DNA of 64,000 bases, taken from positions 1 to 64,000 of the forward strand of contig NZ_PIZU01000026.1 of the NCBI RefSeq assembly GCF_002838065.1. Reading direction: 5' to 3'. Every line of letters starts with the position of its first letter. Position 1 is the first letter of the stretch. A model generated the notes under the pieces. The model made no database searches, was not told the origin of the DNA, and was given only the letters and a program-made list of their open reading frames with translations. The position numbers and the translations under genes were made by a program. This DNA comes from Mycobacterium hubeiense (GTDB lineage Bacteria; Actinomycetota; Actinomycetes; Mycobacteriales; Mycobacteriaceae). Positions 44,025 to 51,820 of the stretch are shown here, piece after piece.

Positions 44025-45732
44025 GGCCTCCCTTTCTGCCGTGTTGCGTGAGCGCGCGAGTCTGCAGCCATCAGACACCGCGTTCACGTTTATGGACTAC
44101 GCCGCCGACCCGGCAGGTCGCGCCGAAAGCCTGACCTGGTCACAGGTCTATCGTCGCGCACTGAATGTGGCAGAAGAGTTGCGACGGTGCGCCACTGCCG
44201 GTGATCGGGCGGTCGTGCTGGCGCCGCAGGGCCTTGACTACGTCGCCGCATTTCTCGGCGTGCTGCACGCAGGGCTCATCGCGGTGCCGTTGTCGATTCC
44301 CTTCGGTCCCGACGACGAGCATGTGAGTGCGGTGATGCGCGATTCGTCGCCCGCGGTCATCCTGACCACGTCGGCAATTACCGCTGACATCATCGGCTAC
44401 GCCGAACCGCAGCCCGGCCATCCGGCACCGCACGTCATCGAAATCGACGTGCTAAACCTGGATTCGGCGAAACAGGGGGACAGCCACACGGATGTGGGGT
44501 CGGGCTGCGCCTATCTGCAGTACACCTCCGGTTCGACGCGTGAACCTGCCGGGGTGGTGGTGTCACACCGGAACTTGGTGGCCAATTTCGAGCAGGTGAT
44601 GTCCGACTACTTCGCCGACCACGGACGCATCGCGCCGCCCGACACCACCGTCGTGTCGTGGGTGCCCCTTTCGCACAACATGGGATTGTTCATCGGTGTG
44701 TGCGCGCCGATTCTGGCCGGACTGCACACGGTGTTGATGAGCCCGTTGGCGTTCATCCAACGGCCCGCCCGATGGATGCAGCAATTGGCCGGTCACACTC
44801 GAACATTTTCGCCGGCACCCAATTTCGCCCTCGAACTAGCGGCGCAGATGACCACCGACGAGGATATGGCCGGACTTGACCTCGGCAACGTGATGCACCT
44901 GATCTGTGGTGGAGAGCGGGTGCACGCCACGACCCTCAGCCACTTCACCGATCGATTCGCCCGCTTCGGCTTCCGGGATACGGCAATCCGTCCCTCGTAC
45001 GGCCTTGCCGAGGCCACGGTGTACGTCGCGACCCGAACTCCGGGTGATCCACCGGAGGTCGTCCGGTTCGAGCCCGAGAAGCTTTCGGCTGGCCGTGCCG
45101 AGCGTAGTCGCAGCGCGGGTGGCACACCGCTGGTGAGTTACGGCCCGCCGCGCGCCACCACGGTGCGAATTGTGGACCCCGACAGCAAGACCGAATGCCC
45201 GCCGGAAACGATCGGGGAGGTGTGGGTGCACGGCGACAACGTCGCCATGGGCTATTGGAACAAGCCGGAGGAAACCGAGCGCACATTCGGCGCGCACCTC
45301 GTTTCGCCGTCGCCGGGTACGCCGCACGGCCCGTGGCTGCGCACCGGAGACCTCGGCGCGCTCTCCGACGGCGAACTGTTCATCATCGGCCGGATCAAAG
45401 ACGTCTTGATCGTGTACGGGCGCAACCACTATCCCGACGACATCGAGGCAACGATCCAGGCCGTCACCGGGGGTCGGGCGGCCGCCATCGCGGTTCCCGG
45501 CGAGCGCACCGAAAAGCTGGTCACCATCGTCGAACTCGACAACGCCCCCGAACCTCGCACCGTCAAGGACGCGATCACGTCGGCGGTGTCGACGTCGCAC
45601 GGTCTGCGCGTCGCCGACATCGTGCTGGTGTCGCCGGGTTCGATTCCCCTGACCAGAAGCGGCAAGGTGCGACGATCAGCGTGCGTCGAACGCTACCGGC
45701 GCAACGAGTTCACGCGCATCGACGGGCTCTAG
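44011..45732 (+). CDS. Fatty acyl-AMP ligase, second copy (mycobacterial FadD-FAAL type)
   Basis: A 573-aa FAAL closely resembling mycobacterial FadD21/26/28/32-type enzymes: SLSAVLRERASLQPSDTAFT, then the Lys-less P-loop YTSGSTREPAGVVVSH, VSWVPLSHNMGLF, YGLAEATVYVATR and WLRTGDLGAL. It differs from the first FAAL in having STREPAGV instead of STGSPKGV. It could load a different acyl chain, or move the finished acyl group to another carrier. ATG 44011 has AGGAAGG upstream; GTG 43981 is possible. It overlaps frdD by four bases, convergently. Confidence 0.92.
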   Translation: MLVSEASLSAVLRERASLQPSDTAFTFMDYAADPAGRAESLTWSQVYRRALNVAEELRRCATAGDRAVVLAPQGLDYVAAFLGVLHAGLIAVPLSIPFGPDDEHVSAVMRDSSPAVILTTSAITADIIGYAEPQPGHPAPHVIEIDVLNLDSAKQGDSHTDVGSGCAYLQYTSGSTREPAGVVVSHRNLVANFEQVMSDYFADHGRIAPPDTTVVSWVPLSHNMGLFIGVCAPILAGLHTVLMSPLAFIQRPARWMQQLAGHTRTFSPAPNFALELAAQMTTDEDMAGLDLGNVMHLICGGERVHATTLSHFTDRFARFGFRDTAIRPSYGLAEATVYVATRTPGDPPEVVRFEPEKLSAGRAERSRSAGGTPLVSYGPPRATTVRIVDPDSKTECPPETIGEVWVHGDNVAMGYWNKPEETERTFGAHLVSPSPGTPHGPWLRTGDLGALSDGELFIIGRIKDVLIVYGRNHYPDDIEATIQAVTGGRAAAIAVPGERTEKLVTIVELDNAPEPRTVKDAITSAVSTSHGLRVADIVLVSPGSIPLTRSGKVRRSACVERYRRNEFTRIDGL

Positions 45733-46082
45733 GCAGCGACCAAGACCACCGCCAGCACAACGGAACCCGCGAGCGCGGCGCCGTAACACAGCGGCGCGAT
45801 CACCCGGTCGAACCGGCCCACCTGCAGTCCGTGTTCGACGGTGAACCGGAACCGGTGCGCCCAATGGAACAGCGCGAGCGCAAACACCCCGAAGAGAACG
45901 AGTTTGGTCAGCGGGTGCAGCAGCACCGCCTCCAGGTGCGCGAAGTCGGCGTCGAGCCAGCCGAGCGGAAACGCCACCCCGAACAACAGCATCAAAATGG
46001 GGAGCACCAGCGCGGCCGCCATGCCGCCACCGCTGAACAGCAGCCACAGGAACGGCTCGGCGGTTCGACGGGGGGCGCTCAT
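45729..46082 (-). CDS. frdD: Fumarate reductase subunit D (orphan)
   Basis: A 117-aa membrane subunit with three helices: LWLLFSGGGMAAALVLPILMLL, LVLFGVFALALFHWAHRFRF and YGAALAGSVVLAVVLVAA, in the FrdD pattern. Normally it anchors FrdAB with FrdC for menaquinol oxidation. Here frdA and frdB are absent from the window and only the C terminus of frdC precedes it (ATGA overlap). It is probably non-functional unless frdAB lie elsewhere. Confidence 0.82.
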   Translation of the reverse strand: MSAPRRTAEPFLWLLFSGGGMAAALVLPILMLLFGVAFPLGWLDADFAHLEAVLLHPLTKLVLFGVFALALFHWAHRFRFTVEHGLQVGRFDRVIAPLCYGAALAGSVVLAVVLVAA

Positions 46083-46213
46083 GCCAGCACCACCCATGCG
46101 ATGACCGCCGAGACGACGATCCACGCGGCGTAATGCCCTGTGAGAACGGCGCCGGGCGGCACCCGCCGCCCCGCCACGTGGACGGCCATCGCCCGCGTGA
46201 GGCTCGCGAATAC
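46079..46213 (-). pseudogene. frdC: Truncated fumarate reductase subunit C (3' end only)
   Basis: The reading frame upstream of frdD encodes AMAVHVAGRRVPPGAVLTGH and continues to a family-like end, VVSAVIAWVVLA, matching the last ~40 residues of FrdC. About two thirds of the gene, including the first helices, is missing. Further 5' the minus-strand frame is antisense to the P450 and unrelated. The break is near 46213, where the P450 conserved region begins. Confidence 0.78.
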
Positions 46214-47434
46214 TCGGAATTCGACGTTTCCACACGACAGTTCTGGAGTCAGCCGTTCAACGTGCGCGACGAAACGTTCGCGAAGCTGCGCGCGGCCGAC
46301 GGGCTGACCTGGCATCGGCCGCTGCCGTCGCTGTTCGACGCGACCGAGCCCGGTTTCTGGGCGCTGACCCGGCGCGCCGACATCGTGCACGTCAGCCAGC
46401 ACCCGGACCTGTTCACTTCCGCACAGGGGGTGGCGCTTGACCCGATGCCGGTCGAAGTGCAGCGGATCGCGACGTTCTTCTTGACGATGGACCCACCCGA
46501 GCACAGCCGCTACCGACGGCTGATCAGTTCGGCCTTCACCCCACGCAACGTGCGGCGCATCGAGGACCAGATCCACCGCAACGCGGTCAGCATCGTCGAC
46601 GACCTCGTCGGCGCGGGGGATATCGACTTCGTGGCGGCGTGTTCGGCGCGGCTGCCGATGCTGACAATCGCCGAAATGCTCGGTGTTGCATCGTCGGAGC
46701 GCGAGGCCGTGGCACAAGCGGCCGAAAAGTTGTTCAGCGCAAGCGATGACGAGTACAGCTCGTTTGAACAACGCGCCGAAAACACCGTGCACGAGATGCT
46801 GTACCTAAGCAACTGCGGTATCGAGTTGGCCAAATTCCGCCGTCGCCATCCCGCCGACGACCTGATGACCAGTATCGTCAACGCCGAAGTCGACGGGCAC
46901 CGGTTGACCGACGAGGAAGTCGGGGCGTTCATGGTGTTGCTCGCATCGGCCGGTAACGACACCACCAAGCAGACCACCTCGCACGCCATGCTGGCGTTGG
47001 CGCACAATCCGGTTCAGCGCGACTGGCTGATGGAGGACTTCGAGGGCCGGATCGGCCAAGCCGTCGAGGAATTCGTCCGCTGGGCCTCACCGGTGCTGCA
47101 GTTCGCCCGGGTCGCGACGACCGACACCGAGATCGCCGGCCAGCCCATCACGGCCGGCGACAAGCTCGGGCTGTTCTACTGCTCGGCCAACCGCGACGAC
47201 AGCGTCTTCGTCGATCCACACACCTTCGACCTGACGCGTTCACCCAACCCGCATCTGGGCTTCGGCGGTGGCGGCCCACACTTCTGCCTGGGCAATCAAT
47301 TGGCCAAGGCGGAGTTGCGCAGCTTGTTCCGCGAGCTGCTGACTCGATTGCGTCGCATCGAATTCGGCGAGCCGGATTACCTGTTGAGCAATTTTGTCCA
47401 CGGCATCAAGCGTCTCCCGGCGTTCGTCCGGTAG
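46133..47434 (+). CDS. Cytochrome P450
   Basis: About 433 aa. The heme ligand Cys (~385) is in FGGGGPHFCLGNQLA. The I-helix oxygen motif is LLASAGNDTTKQT, the K-helix ExxR is EEFVRWASP, and MDPPEHSRYRRLISSAFTP is also present. Soluble bacterial class I type. The first ~27 residues (from ATG 46133) overlap the frdC remnant and look unlike P450; GTG 46178 is a likelier start. With the adjacent ferredoxin it would hydroxylate a lipid or polyyne; a P450 also occurs in the caryoynencin cluster. Confidence 0.9.
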   Translation: MPCENGAGRHPPPRHVDGHRPREAREYSEFDVSTRQFWSQPFNVRDETFAKLRAADGLTWHRPLPSLFDATEPGFWALTRRADIVHVSQHPDLFTSAQGVALDPMPVEVQRIATFFLTMDPPEHSRYRRLISSAFTPRNVRRIEDQIHRNAVSIVDDLVGAGDIDFVAACSARLPMLTIAEMLGVASSEREAVAQAAEKLFSASDDEYSSFEQRAENTVHEMLYLSNCGIELAKFRRRHPADDLMTSIVNAEVDGHRLTDEEVGAFMVLLASAGNDTTKQTTSHAMLALAHNPVQRDWLMEDFEGRIGQAVEEFVRWASPVLQFARVATTDTEIAGQPITAGDKLGLFYCSANRDDSVFVDPHTFDLTRSPNPHLGFGGGGPHFCLGNQLAKAELRSLFRELLTRLRRIEFGEPDYLLSNFVHGIKRLPAFVR

Positions 47435-47452
47435 AAGATCGGAGGCACGACG

Positions 47453-47644
47453 ATGCGGGTCGAGGTCGACATCACCAAATGCACGGGCCACGGCATCTGC
47501 GAATCGATCGCCGAGGATGTTTTCGAAGTCCAAGACGACGGCACCGTGACGATCCATGGCAATGACCGCCCGGAATCCGACCGAGATCGTATGCAACAAG
47601 CGGTGACTCAATGTCCCGCTGCCGCTCTGCGGCTGGTGGATTAA
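47453..47644 (+). CDS. Ferredoxin, 3Fe-4S type (P450 partner)
   Basis: 63 aa: VDITKCTGHGICESIAEDVF has the CxxHxxC pattern in which His replaces the usual second Cys, and QCPAAALRLVD supplies the last Cys-Pro. This spacing is typical of mycobacterial ferredoxins next to P450 genes. It carries electrons to the P450 18 bases upstream. GGAGG precedes ATG 47453. Its stop overlaps the convergent fadD by four bases. Confidence 0.92.
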   Translation: MRVEVDITKCTGHGICESIAEDVFEVQDDGTVTIHGNDRPESDRDRMQQAVTQCPAAALRLVD

Positions 47645-49308
47645 GAGTCGGCCAGGGCGCCTTCGGTGGCCAGTGCCTTGGCCCACCGGTAGTCGGCCTT
47701 ACCGGCCGGCGACCGGACGATCTTCGGCGTACGGATGAACGCCTTGGGGATCTTGTAGCGGGCGATGGACCGCTGACACACCTCGACCAGCTCCTCGTCG
47801 GTGGCCGAAAGGCCTTCGGCCAGTTGAACGATCGCAACGACCTCGCTGCCCCAGCGTTCCGACGGCCGACCGACCACAACGACGTCGTACACACTCGGAT
47901 GCGCCGCGATGGCCCGCTCGACCTCCTCGACAAAGATCTTCTCACCGCCGGAGTTGATCGTGACCGAGTCGCGGCCCAGCAGCTGGATTCGGCCGTCCGC
48001 CAACACATTCGCACGGTCACCCGGCACCGACCACCGCACGCCGTCGACGGTCGGGAAGGTGCGGGCCGTCTTCGTCTCGTCGCCGAGATACCCCAGCGGG
48101 ATGAGATCCCTGCGGGCCAGCCAGCCACCGCCCTCGCCGGGGCGCAGCACGCGGCTGAAGTCCTCGGCGATCACCGCGGTGTCGGGTTGCGGATTGAACG
48201 TCGCCGCTTGCACGTCCGCACCGGCCGTGGCGAACGTGCTCATCTGGGCGCCCGACTCCGAGGCGCCCACGGCGTCGAGCAGCATGATGTGCGGCAGTGC
48301 GGCCAGGATGCGTTCCCGCACCGTCGGCGACAACGGCGCACCGCCGTTGGTAATGGTGACGACGCTGGACAAGTCGTAGTCACCCGCCTCGATCTCGTCG
48401 ATGAGCGGGCGGGCGATCGCATCGCCCACCACCGGGATGCTCAGCACCTTCTCCCGTTCGACGAGGCGCAGCACGGCGTCGGGCCGCAGCCGCTCGACGT
48501 CGTCGGGGATGGCCAGCCAGCCGCCCATCGTGATGGCGTTGTAGGCCGCCCACTGCGCGGCGCCGTGCATCAGCGGCGGGATCATCAGGATCGACATCGC
48601 CCCGGCGGACGCGCGGGCGCGTTGAGCCAGTTCCTCGTAGGACTGCAGGAATTGGTCGCTGCCGAACGGCCGTCCGCCCATGGAGGACAGGAAGATGTCG
48701 TGCTGGCGCCACAGCACGCCCTTCGGCATGCCCGTGGTGCCACCCGTGTAGAGGATGTAGAGGTCGTCGCCCGACGGTGTCGGCATGCCCGCGGCGGGTG
48801 CCGGCGTCGTTATGACCGACTCGTAGTCCACCGCGCCCGGAAGCAGGGCGTTGCCGGAGTCGTCGGCGACCTGGATGAGCACCTGCAGGTGCGGCAACCG
48901 GTCGCGGATCGCAGCGACGCGCGGTGCGAACTCGGCGTTGTACGCCAGCGCGCGGGCCTTCGAGTCGGTCAGCAGATAGAGCAGTTCCTCTTCGACATAG
49001 CGGTAGCTCACATTGAACGGTGCCACCCGCGCGCGGTAGCTGCCGATCATGGCCTCGAGGTACTCGTTGCCGTTGCGCAGGTAGATGCCGAGGTGGTCCT
49101 GCCCCGACTCGTGTTCGGCCAGCGCGTGACGTTCGGTGTGGCAGCCAAGTCCGACCGAGGCGAGGTAGTGCGCGAAACCGTCCACCCGGGCGTCGACGTC
49201 GGCGTAACTGAGCCGCCGATCGCGCCACACCACAAACGTCTGGTCGCCAATCGCCTTGGCCACGGTGGCGAAGACCGTCGACAAGTTGAAGTTCACGTCA
49301 CCGACCAT
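47641..49308 (-). CDS. Acyl-CoA synthetase (FadD)
   Basis: A 555-aa ANL enzyme. The P-loop is YILYTGGTTGMPKGVLW, followed by DAVGASESGAQ, LLGRDSVTINSGGEKIFVEE and C-terminal Lys in SPAGKADYRWAK. The GGTTG P-loop and WRQHD segment resemble steroid- or long-chain-type FadDs rather than FAALs. It makes acyl-CoA from fatty acid, ATP and CoA. ATG 49308 (MVGDVNFNLSTVF) or GTG 49296 is the likely start. An inverted repeat covers the start, so expression is probably repressor-controlled. Confidence 0.88.
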   Translation of the reverse strand: MVGDVNFNLSTVFATVAKAIGDQTFVVWRDRRLSYADVDARVDGFAHYLASVGLGCHTERHALAEHESGQDHLGIYLRNGNEYLEAMIGSYRARVAPFNVSYRYVEEELLYLLTDSKARALAYNAEFAPRVAAIRDRLPHLQVLIQVADDSGNALLPGAVDYESVITTPAPAAGMPTPSGDDLYILYTGGTTGMPKGVLWRQHDIFLSSMGGRPFGSDQFLQSYEELAQRARASAGAMSILMIPPLMHGAAQWAAYNAITMGGWLAIPDDVERLRPDAVLRLVEREKVLSIPVVGDAIARPLIDEIEAGDYDLSSVVTITNGGAPLSPTVRERILAALPHIMLLDAVGASESGAQMSTFATAGADVQAATFNPQPDTAVIAEDFSRVLRPGEGGGWLARRDLIPLGYLGDETKTARTFPTVDGVRWSVPGDRANVLADGRIQLLGRDSVTINSGGEKIFVEEVERAIAAHPSVYDVVVVGRPSERWGSEVVAIVQLAEGLSATDEELVEVCQRSIARYKIPKAFIRTPKIVRSPAGKADYRWAKALATEGALADS

Positions 49309-49333
49309 ACATCCATGGGCGAGATGTATGGTC
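49303..49333. promoter_or_regulatory. 11-bp inverted repeat at the fadD start
   Basis: GACCATACATC (49303-49313) pairs exactly with GATGTATGGTC (49323-49333) across nine bases. It overlaps the fadD start codon, the position of a TetR-type operator. No regulator gene is adjacent. Confidence 0.55.
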
Positions 49334-49347
49334 AACCGGTCACACGG

Positions 49348-49770
49348 TCACACCGGGAAGAAGCCGTCTCCGGTGAACACGCCCGGCTGCCAGCCCCGCG
49401 CGCCGAGGCACAGCATCGGGCGACCGTCGTGGGACTGCGCCGCCGCCTGCGGCGACGGGCACGGCGCGCCGATCTCCTGCACGCCGTGCAGTGGATAGGA
49501 CGCAACCCAGAAACCGGTGTAGACCGGTGGCCACTGGTTGGGAATCCACCGACACTGCAGCGGCTCACCGCCCCGACCGCGGCCGAAGACGTTGCGCTCC
49601 CAGCTGTAGCACGGCGCACCAAGGCGGGCCTCATAATTTATGCCGGGCACATCGGTGGGGTAGCGCCCGGGATCGTCGTGGTAGTCGTTGGAGGGGTCGG
49701 CCGCTGCCGCGGGCGCCAATCCGATCGCGGCCGACGCGATTGCCGCTGCGACGAAAAGTTCGCGAATCAT
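49348..49770 (-). CDS. Secreted Cys-containing hypothetical protein
   Basis: 140 aa with a clear signal peptide (MIRELFVAAAIASAAIGLAP, cut near AAAA-DPSND). The mature part is rich in Trp, Pro and Gly and has four Cys (APCYSW, LQCRW, APCPS, MLCLG), probably two disulfides. The type is common in mycobacteria, with no known function. GAGGGTGGG precedes ATG 49770. Confidence 0.8.
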   Translation of the reverse strand: MIRELFVAAAIASAAIGLAPAAAADPSNDYHDDPGRYPTDVPGINYEARLGAPCYSWERNVFGRGRGGEPLQCRWIPNQWPPVYTGFWVASYPLHGVQEIGAPCPSPQAAAQSHDGRPMLCLGARGWQPGVFTGDGFFPV

Positions 49771-49864
49771 GTCCCACCCTCGTCTCGTCCGACCCGGCTC
49801 ACCTGCCTGGTTTGCCCCGCGCCAAAGCCTAACGGGCCGAGGTGGGCATCCGAACGATTTTCGG

Positions 49865-50272
49865 CTACTGCTCCTCGGCGCCGTCGGCGTCGCCGGTGTC
49901 GGCGTCGAGCACGCTCACCGCGATGCCGTACGGCAAGAACCGCACTTTGCGTGCGGGATCGGTGTTGGTCTTGTTCGCCCTCAGCGCGTCGAGCTCAGTC
50001 GGGTACACCTGCTCGATGTGCGCACCGCCGTCGGCGTCCACCGTGTAGATGGCCCAGACCCCGTCCCCGGTTTCGCCGGTGGTTTCGGGGCGGGTGCGCC
50101 CGCGCGAATACCTGCCGAACTCGTCGACCAGCGACGCCCAACCTGCCCGTTCGCCTGACGTGGTGAAGAACCTGGCAATGCCGTCGAGCGCCTCGCGCAG
50201 TCCCTCGCCCGCCTCGCGGGCAACTCGGTCGAACTCCTCGGGGTCGAATCCGAATGGTCCGTTGTTGGCCAT
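49865..50272 (-). CDS. Conserved hypothetical acidic protein
   Basis: A 135-aa protein starting MANNGPFGFDPEEFDRVARE, with a central GDGVWAIYTVDADGGAHIEQ segment and an acidic end DADTGDADGAEEQ. ATG 50272 is supported by AAGGAGG. I do not recognise the family. It is divergent from the gene at 50347. Confidence 0.75.
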   Translation of the reverse strand: MANNGPFGFDPEEFDRVAREAGEGLREALDGIARFFTTSGERAGWASLVDEFGRYSRGRTRPETTGETGDGVWAIYTVDADGGAHIEQVYPTELDALRANKTNTDPARKVRFLPYGIAVSVLDADTGDADGAEEQ

Positions 50273-50346
50273 TGCCGTCCTCCTTGTGGCGCAAACCGCG
50301 AGACTCGCGGTAGTAACCATTGTGCCTGTCGCCGGCGAACTGGGGG

Positions 50347-51159
50347 ATGGACGACCAGATGGCTTTCACACGTGCCGACGCGCTGGCCGCCGCCGAGCGG
50401 TCGGTCGAGGCGGCCGGCGCCCATGAGCGCAGCCCGTGGCTGGCGCTGTTCACCCCGCACGGCCGCGTCGAAGACCCGGTCGGATCGCGCCCGCATCGCG
50501 GGCGAGCCCAGATCGGGCGCTTCTACGACACGTTCATCGGCCCGCGCGACATCAGAGCGCACCCCGACGTCGACGTCGTCGTCGGCACCACGGTGATCCG
50601 CGACCTCGAGCTCGAAGTCAGGATGGGATCGGGTCTGGCCCTGCGCATCCCCGCATACCTGCGCTACGACCTGCGCGAGCACGGGGGCGAGCTGAAAATC
50701 GCTGCGCTGTTGGCCTTTTGGGAACTTCCTTCGATGGTTCTGCAGTTTCTCCGTGGCGGTCCCCGGGCGGTGCCCGCCGGTCTCCAGTTGAGTGTCGGGC
50801 TGCTCCGCAACCAGGGCCTGGCGGGCACCTTGGGGTTTCTGAGCGGGCTGCGCGGGGCGGGCGCGTCGGGGCGGCGGCAGTTCGCGAAGTTCTTGGACCA
50901 GGCATGCGCTGGAGACGAACTCACGGTTCGGCGGCGACTGGCCCGCAAAGCGCGCATCACCAGGGGTGACGACGATGCGCTCACGGCGGCCGAGCTGCTC
51001 AACCGGATGGCTGGGGCGCGATGGTACAAGCTGATCTGCTCCGGGCACACCATGGTCGCCTCGGTCGAGCGTTCCGGCGAGTACGCCGTGCTGTTCGCCG
51101 ATGTGGGTTCGAACCCGTTCACCGTCAAGCGGATTCGCTACTTCTCCGAGCTCGATTGA
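50347..51159 (+). CDS. NTF2/SnoaL-like ketosteroid isomerase-domain protein
   Basis: 270 aa. The N-terminal half (ERSPWLALFTPHGRVEDPVG, IGRFYDTFIGPRDIRAHPDV) matches the SnoaL/NTF2-like cone fold of polyketide cyclases and ketosteroid isomerases. The C-terminal ~130 residues repeat a similar length without clear motifs (ELTVRRRLARKARITRGDDD) and may be a second domain. ATG 50347 or 50359. Substrate unknown. Confidence 0.72.
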   Translation: MDDQMAFTRADALAAAERSVEAAGAHERSPWLALFTPHGRVEDPVGSRPHRGRAQIGRFYDTFIGPRDIRAHPDVDVVVGTTVIRDLELEVRMGSGLALRIPAYLRYDLREHGGELKIAALLAFWELPSMVLQFLRGGPRAVPAGLQLSVGLLRNQGLAGTLGFLSGLRGAGASGRRQFAKFLDQACAGDELTVRRRLARKARITRGDDDALTAAELLNRMAGARWYKLICSGHTMVASVERSGEYAVLFADVGSNPFTVKRIRYFSELD

Positions 51160-51179
51160 CAACCCCGTACTTAACGGCT

Positions 51180-51192
51180 GATTCGACGAATC
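51180..51192. other. 13-bp perfect palindrome
   Basis: GATTCGACGAATC is a 6-1-6 palindrome 50 bases before the next start. It is a possible operator or a weak terminator stem for the gene ending at 51159. Confidence 0.35.
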
Positions 51193-51241
51193 GGGCATGT
51201 TGCTCTTTGCGACGGCCCCGGCGTGAGACGGTATAGGCGCT

Positions 51242-51805
51242 ATGGAACCCCACGACTACATCACCTACGAAGAATTCGGCCGCAGGTTCTTCGAGATCGC
51301 GGTGACCGAAGAGCGCGTCGGAGGCGCCATCGCCGCGATCGCCGGCGACGAGTTCGAAATGGGTCCGATGGGTCAGGGTCCCGGCAAGATCGCCAAGGTC
51401 ACCGCCAAGGTACGCGTCCAGGAACCACGGCTGAGCCGCACGCTCGGCGAGCAGATCACCTTTGACATCCGGATCCCGCTGGAGATCGACATGGTGGTGG
51501 ACCTGCGGATCGACCGCCCGCGATTCATCGTGTTCGGCGAGATCGCTTTACGCGCCACGGCACGGGCGGCTGAACCGTTGCTGTTGATCCTCGACGTCGA
51601 GAAACCCCGGCCGGCCGACATCGCCATCCACGTGACGTCGAAGTCGCTGCGGGCCGAGGTGCTGCGCATCGTCGCCGGCGTCGACGCCGAGATCAGGCGA
51701 TTCATCGCGGCCCACGTCGCCGGCGAGATCGACAGCCCGGGGTCGCAGAAGGCCAAGATCATCGACGTGGCCGACAGCATCGACGCCGCCTGGACCGGTA
51801 TCTGA
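51242..51805 (+). CDS. Conserved mycobacterial hypothetical protein
   Basis: 187 aa beginning MEPHDYITYEEFGRRFFEIA. It has repeated beta-strand-like segments (TFDIRIPLEIDMVVDLRIDR, RFIVFGEIALRATARAAE) that suggest a lipid-binding or SMP-like beta fold, then a helical C terminus. No catalytic motif is seen. It is convergent with the mycolate methyltransferase gene. Function unknown. Confidence 0.75.
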   Translation: MEPHDYITYEEFGRRFFEIAVTEERVGGAIAAIAGDEFEMGPMGQGPGKIAKVTAKVRVQEPRLSRTLGEQITFDIRIPLEIDMVVDLRIDRPRFIVFGEIALRATARAAEPLLLILDVEKPRPADIAIHVTSKSLRAEVLRIVAGVDAEIRRFIAAHVAGEIDSPGSQKAKIIDVADSIDAAWTGI

Positions 51806-51820
51806 CGGGGATCTGAAGCG

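Noticed and set aside
37430..45732. Ordinary PKS or NRPS lipid cluster
   Set aside because: There is no ketosynthase, acyltransferase or condensation domain in the window; only a stand-alone ACP is present.
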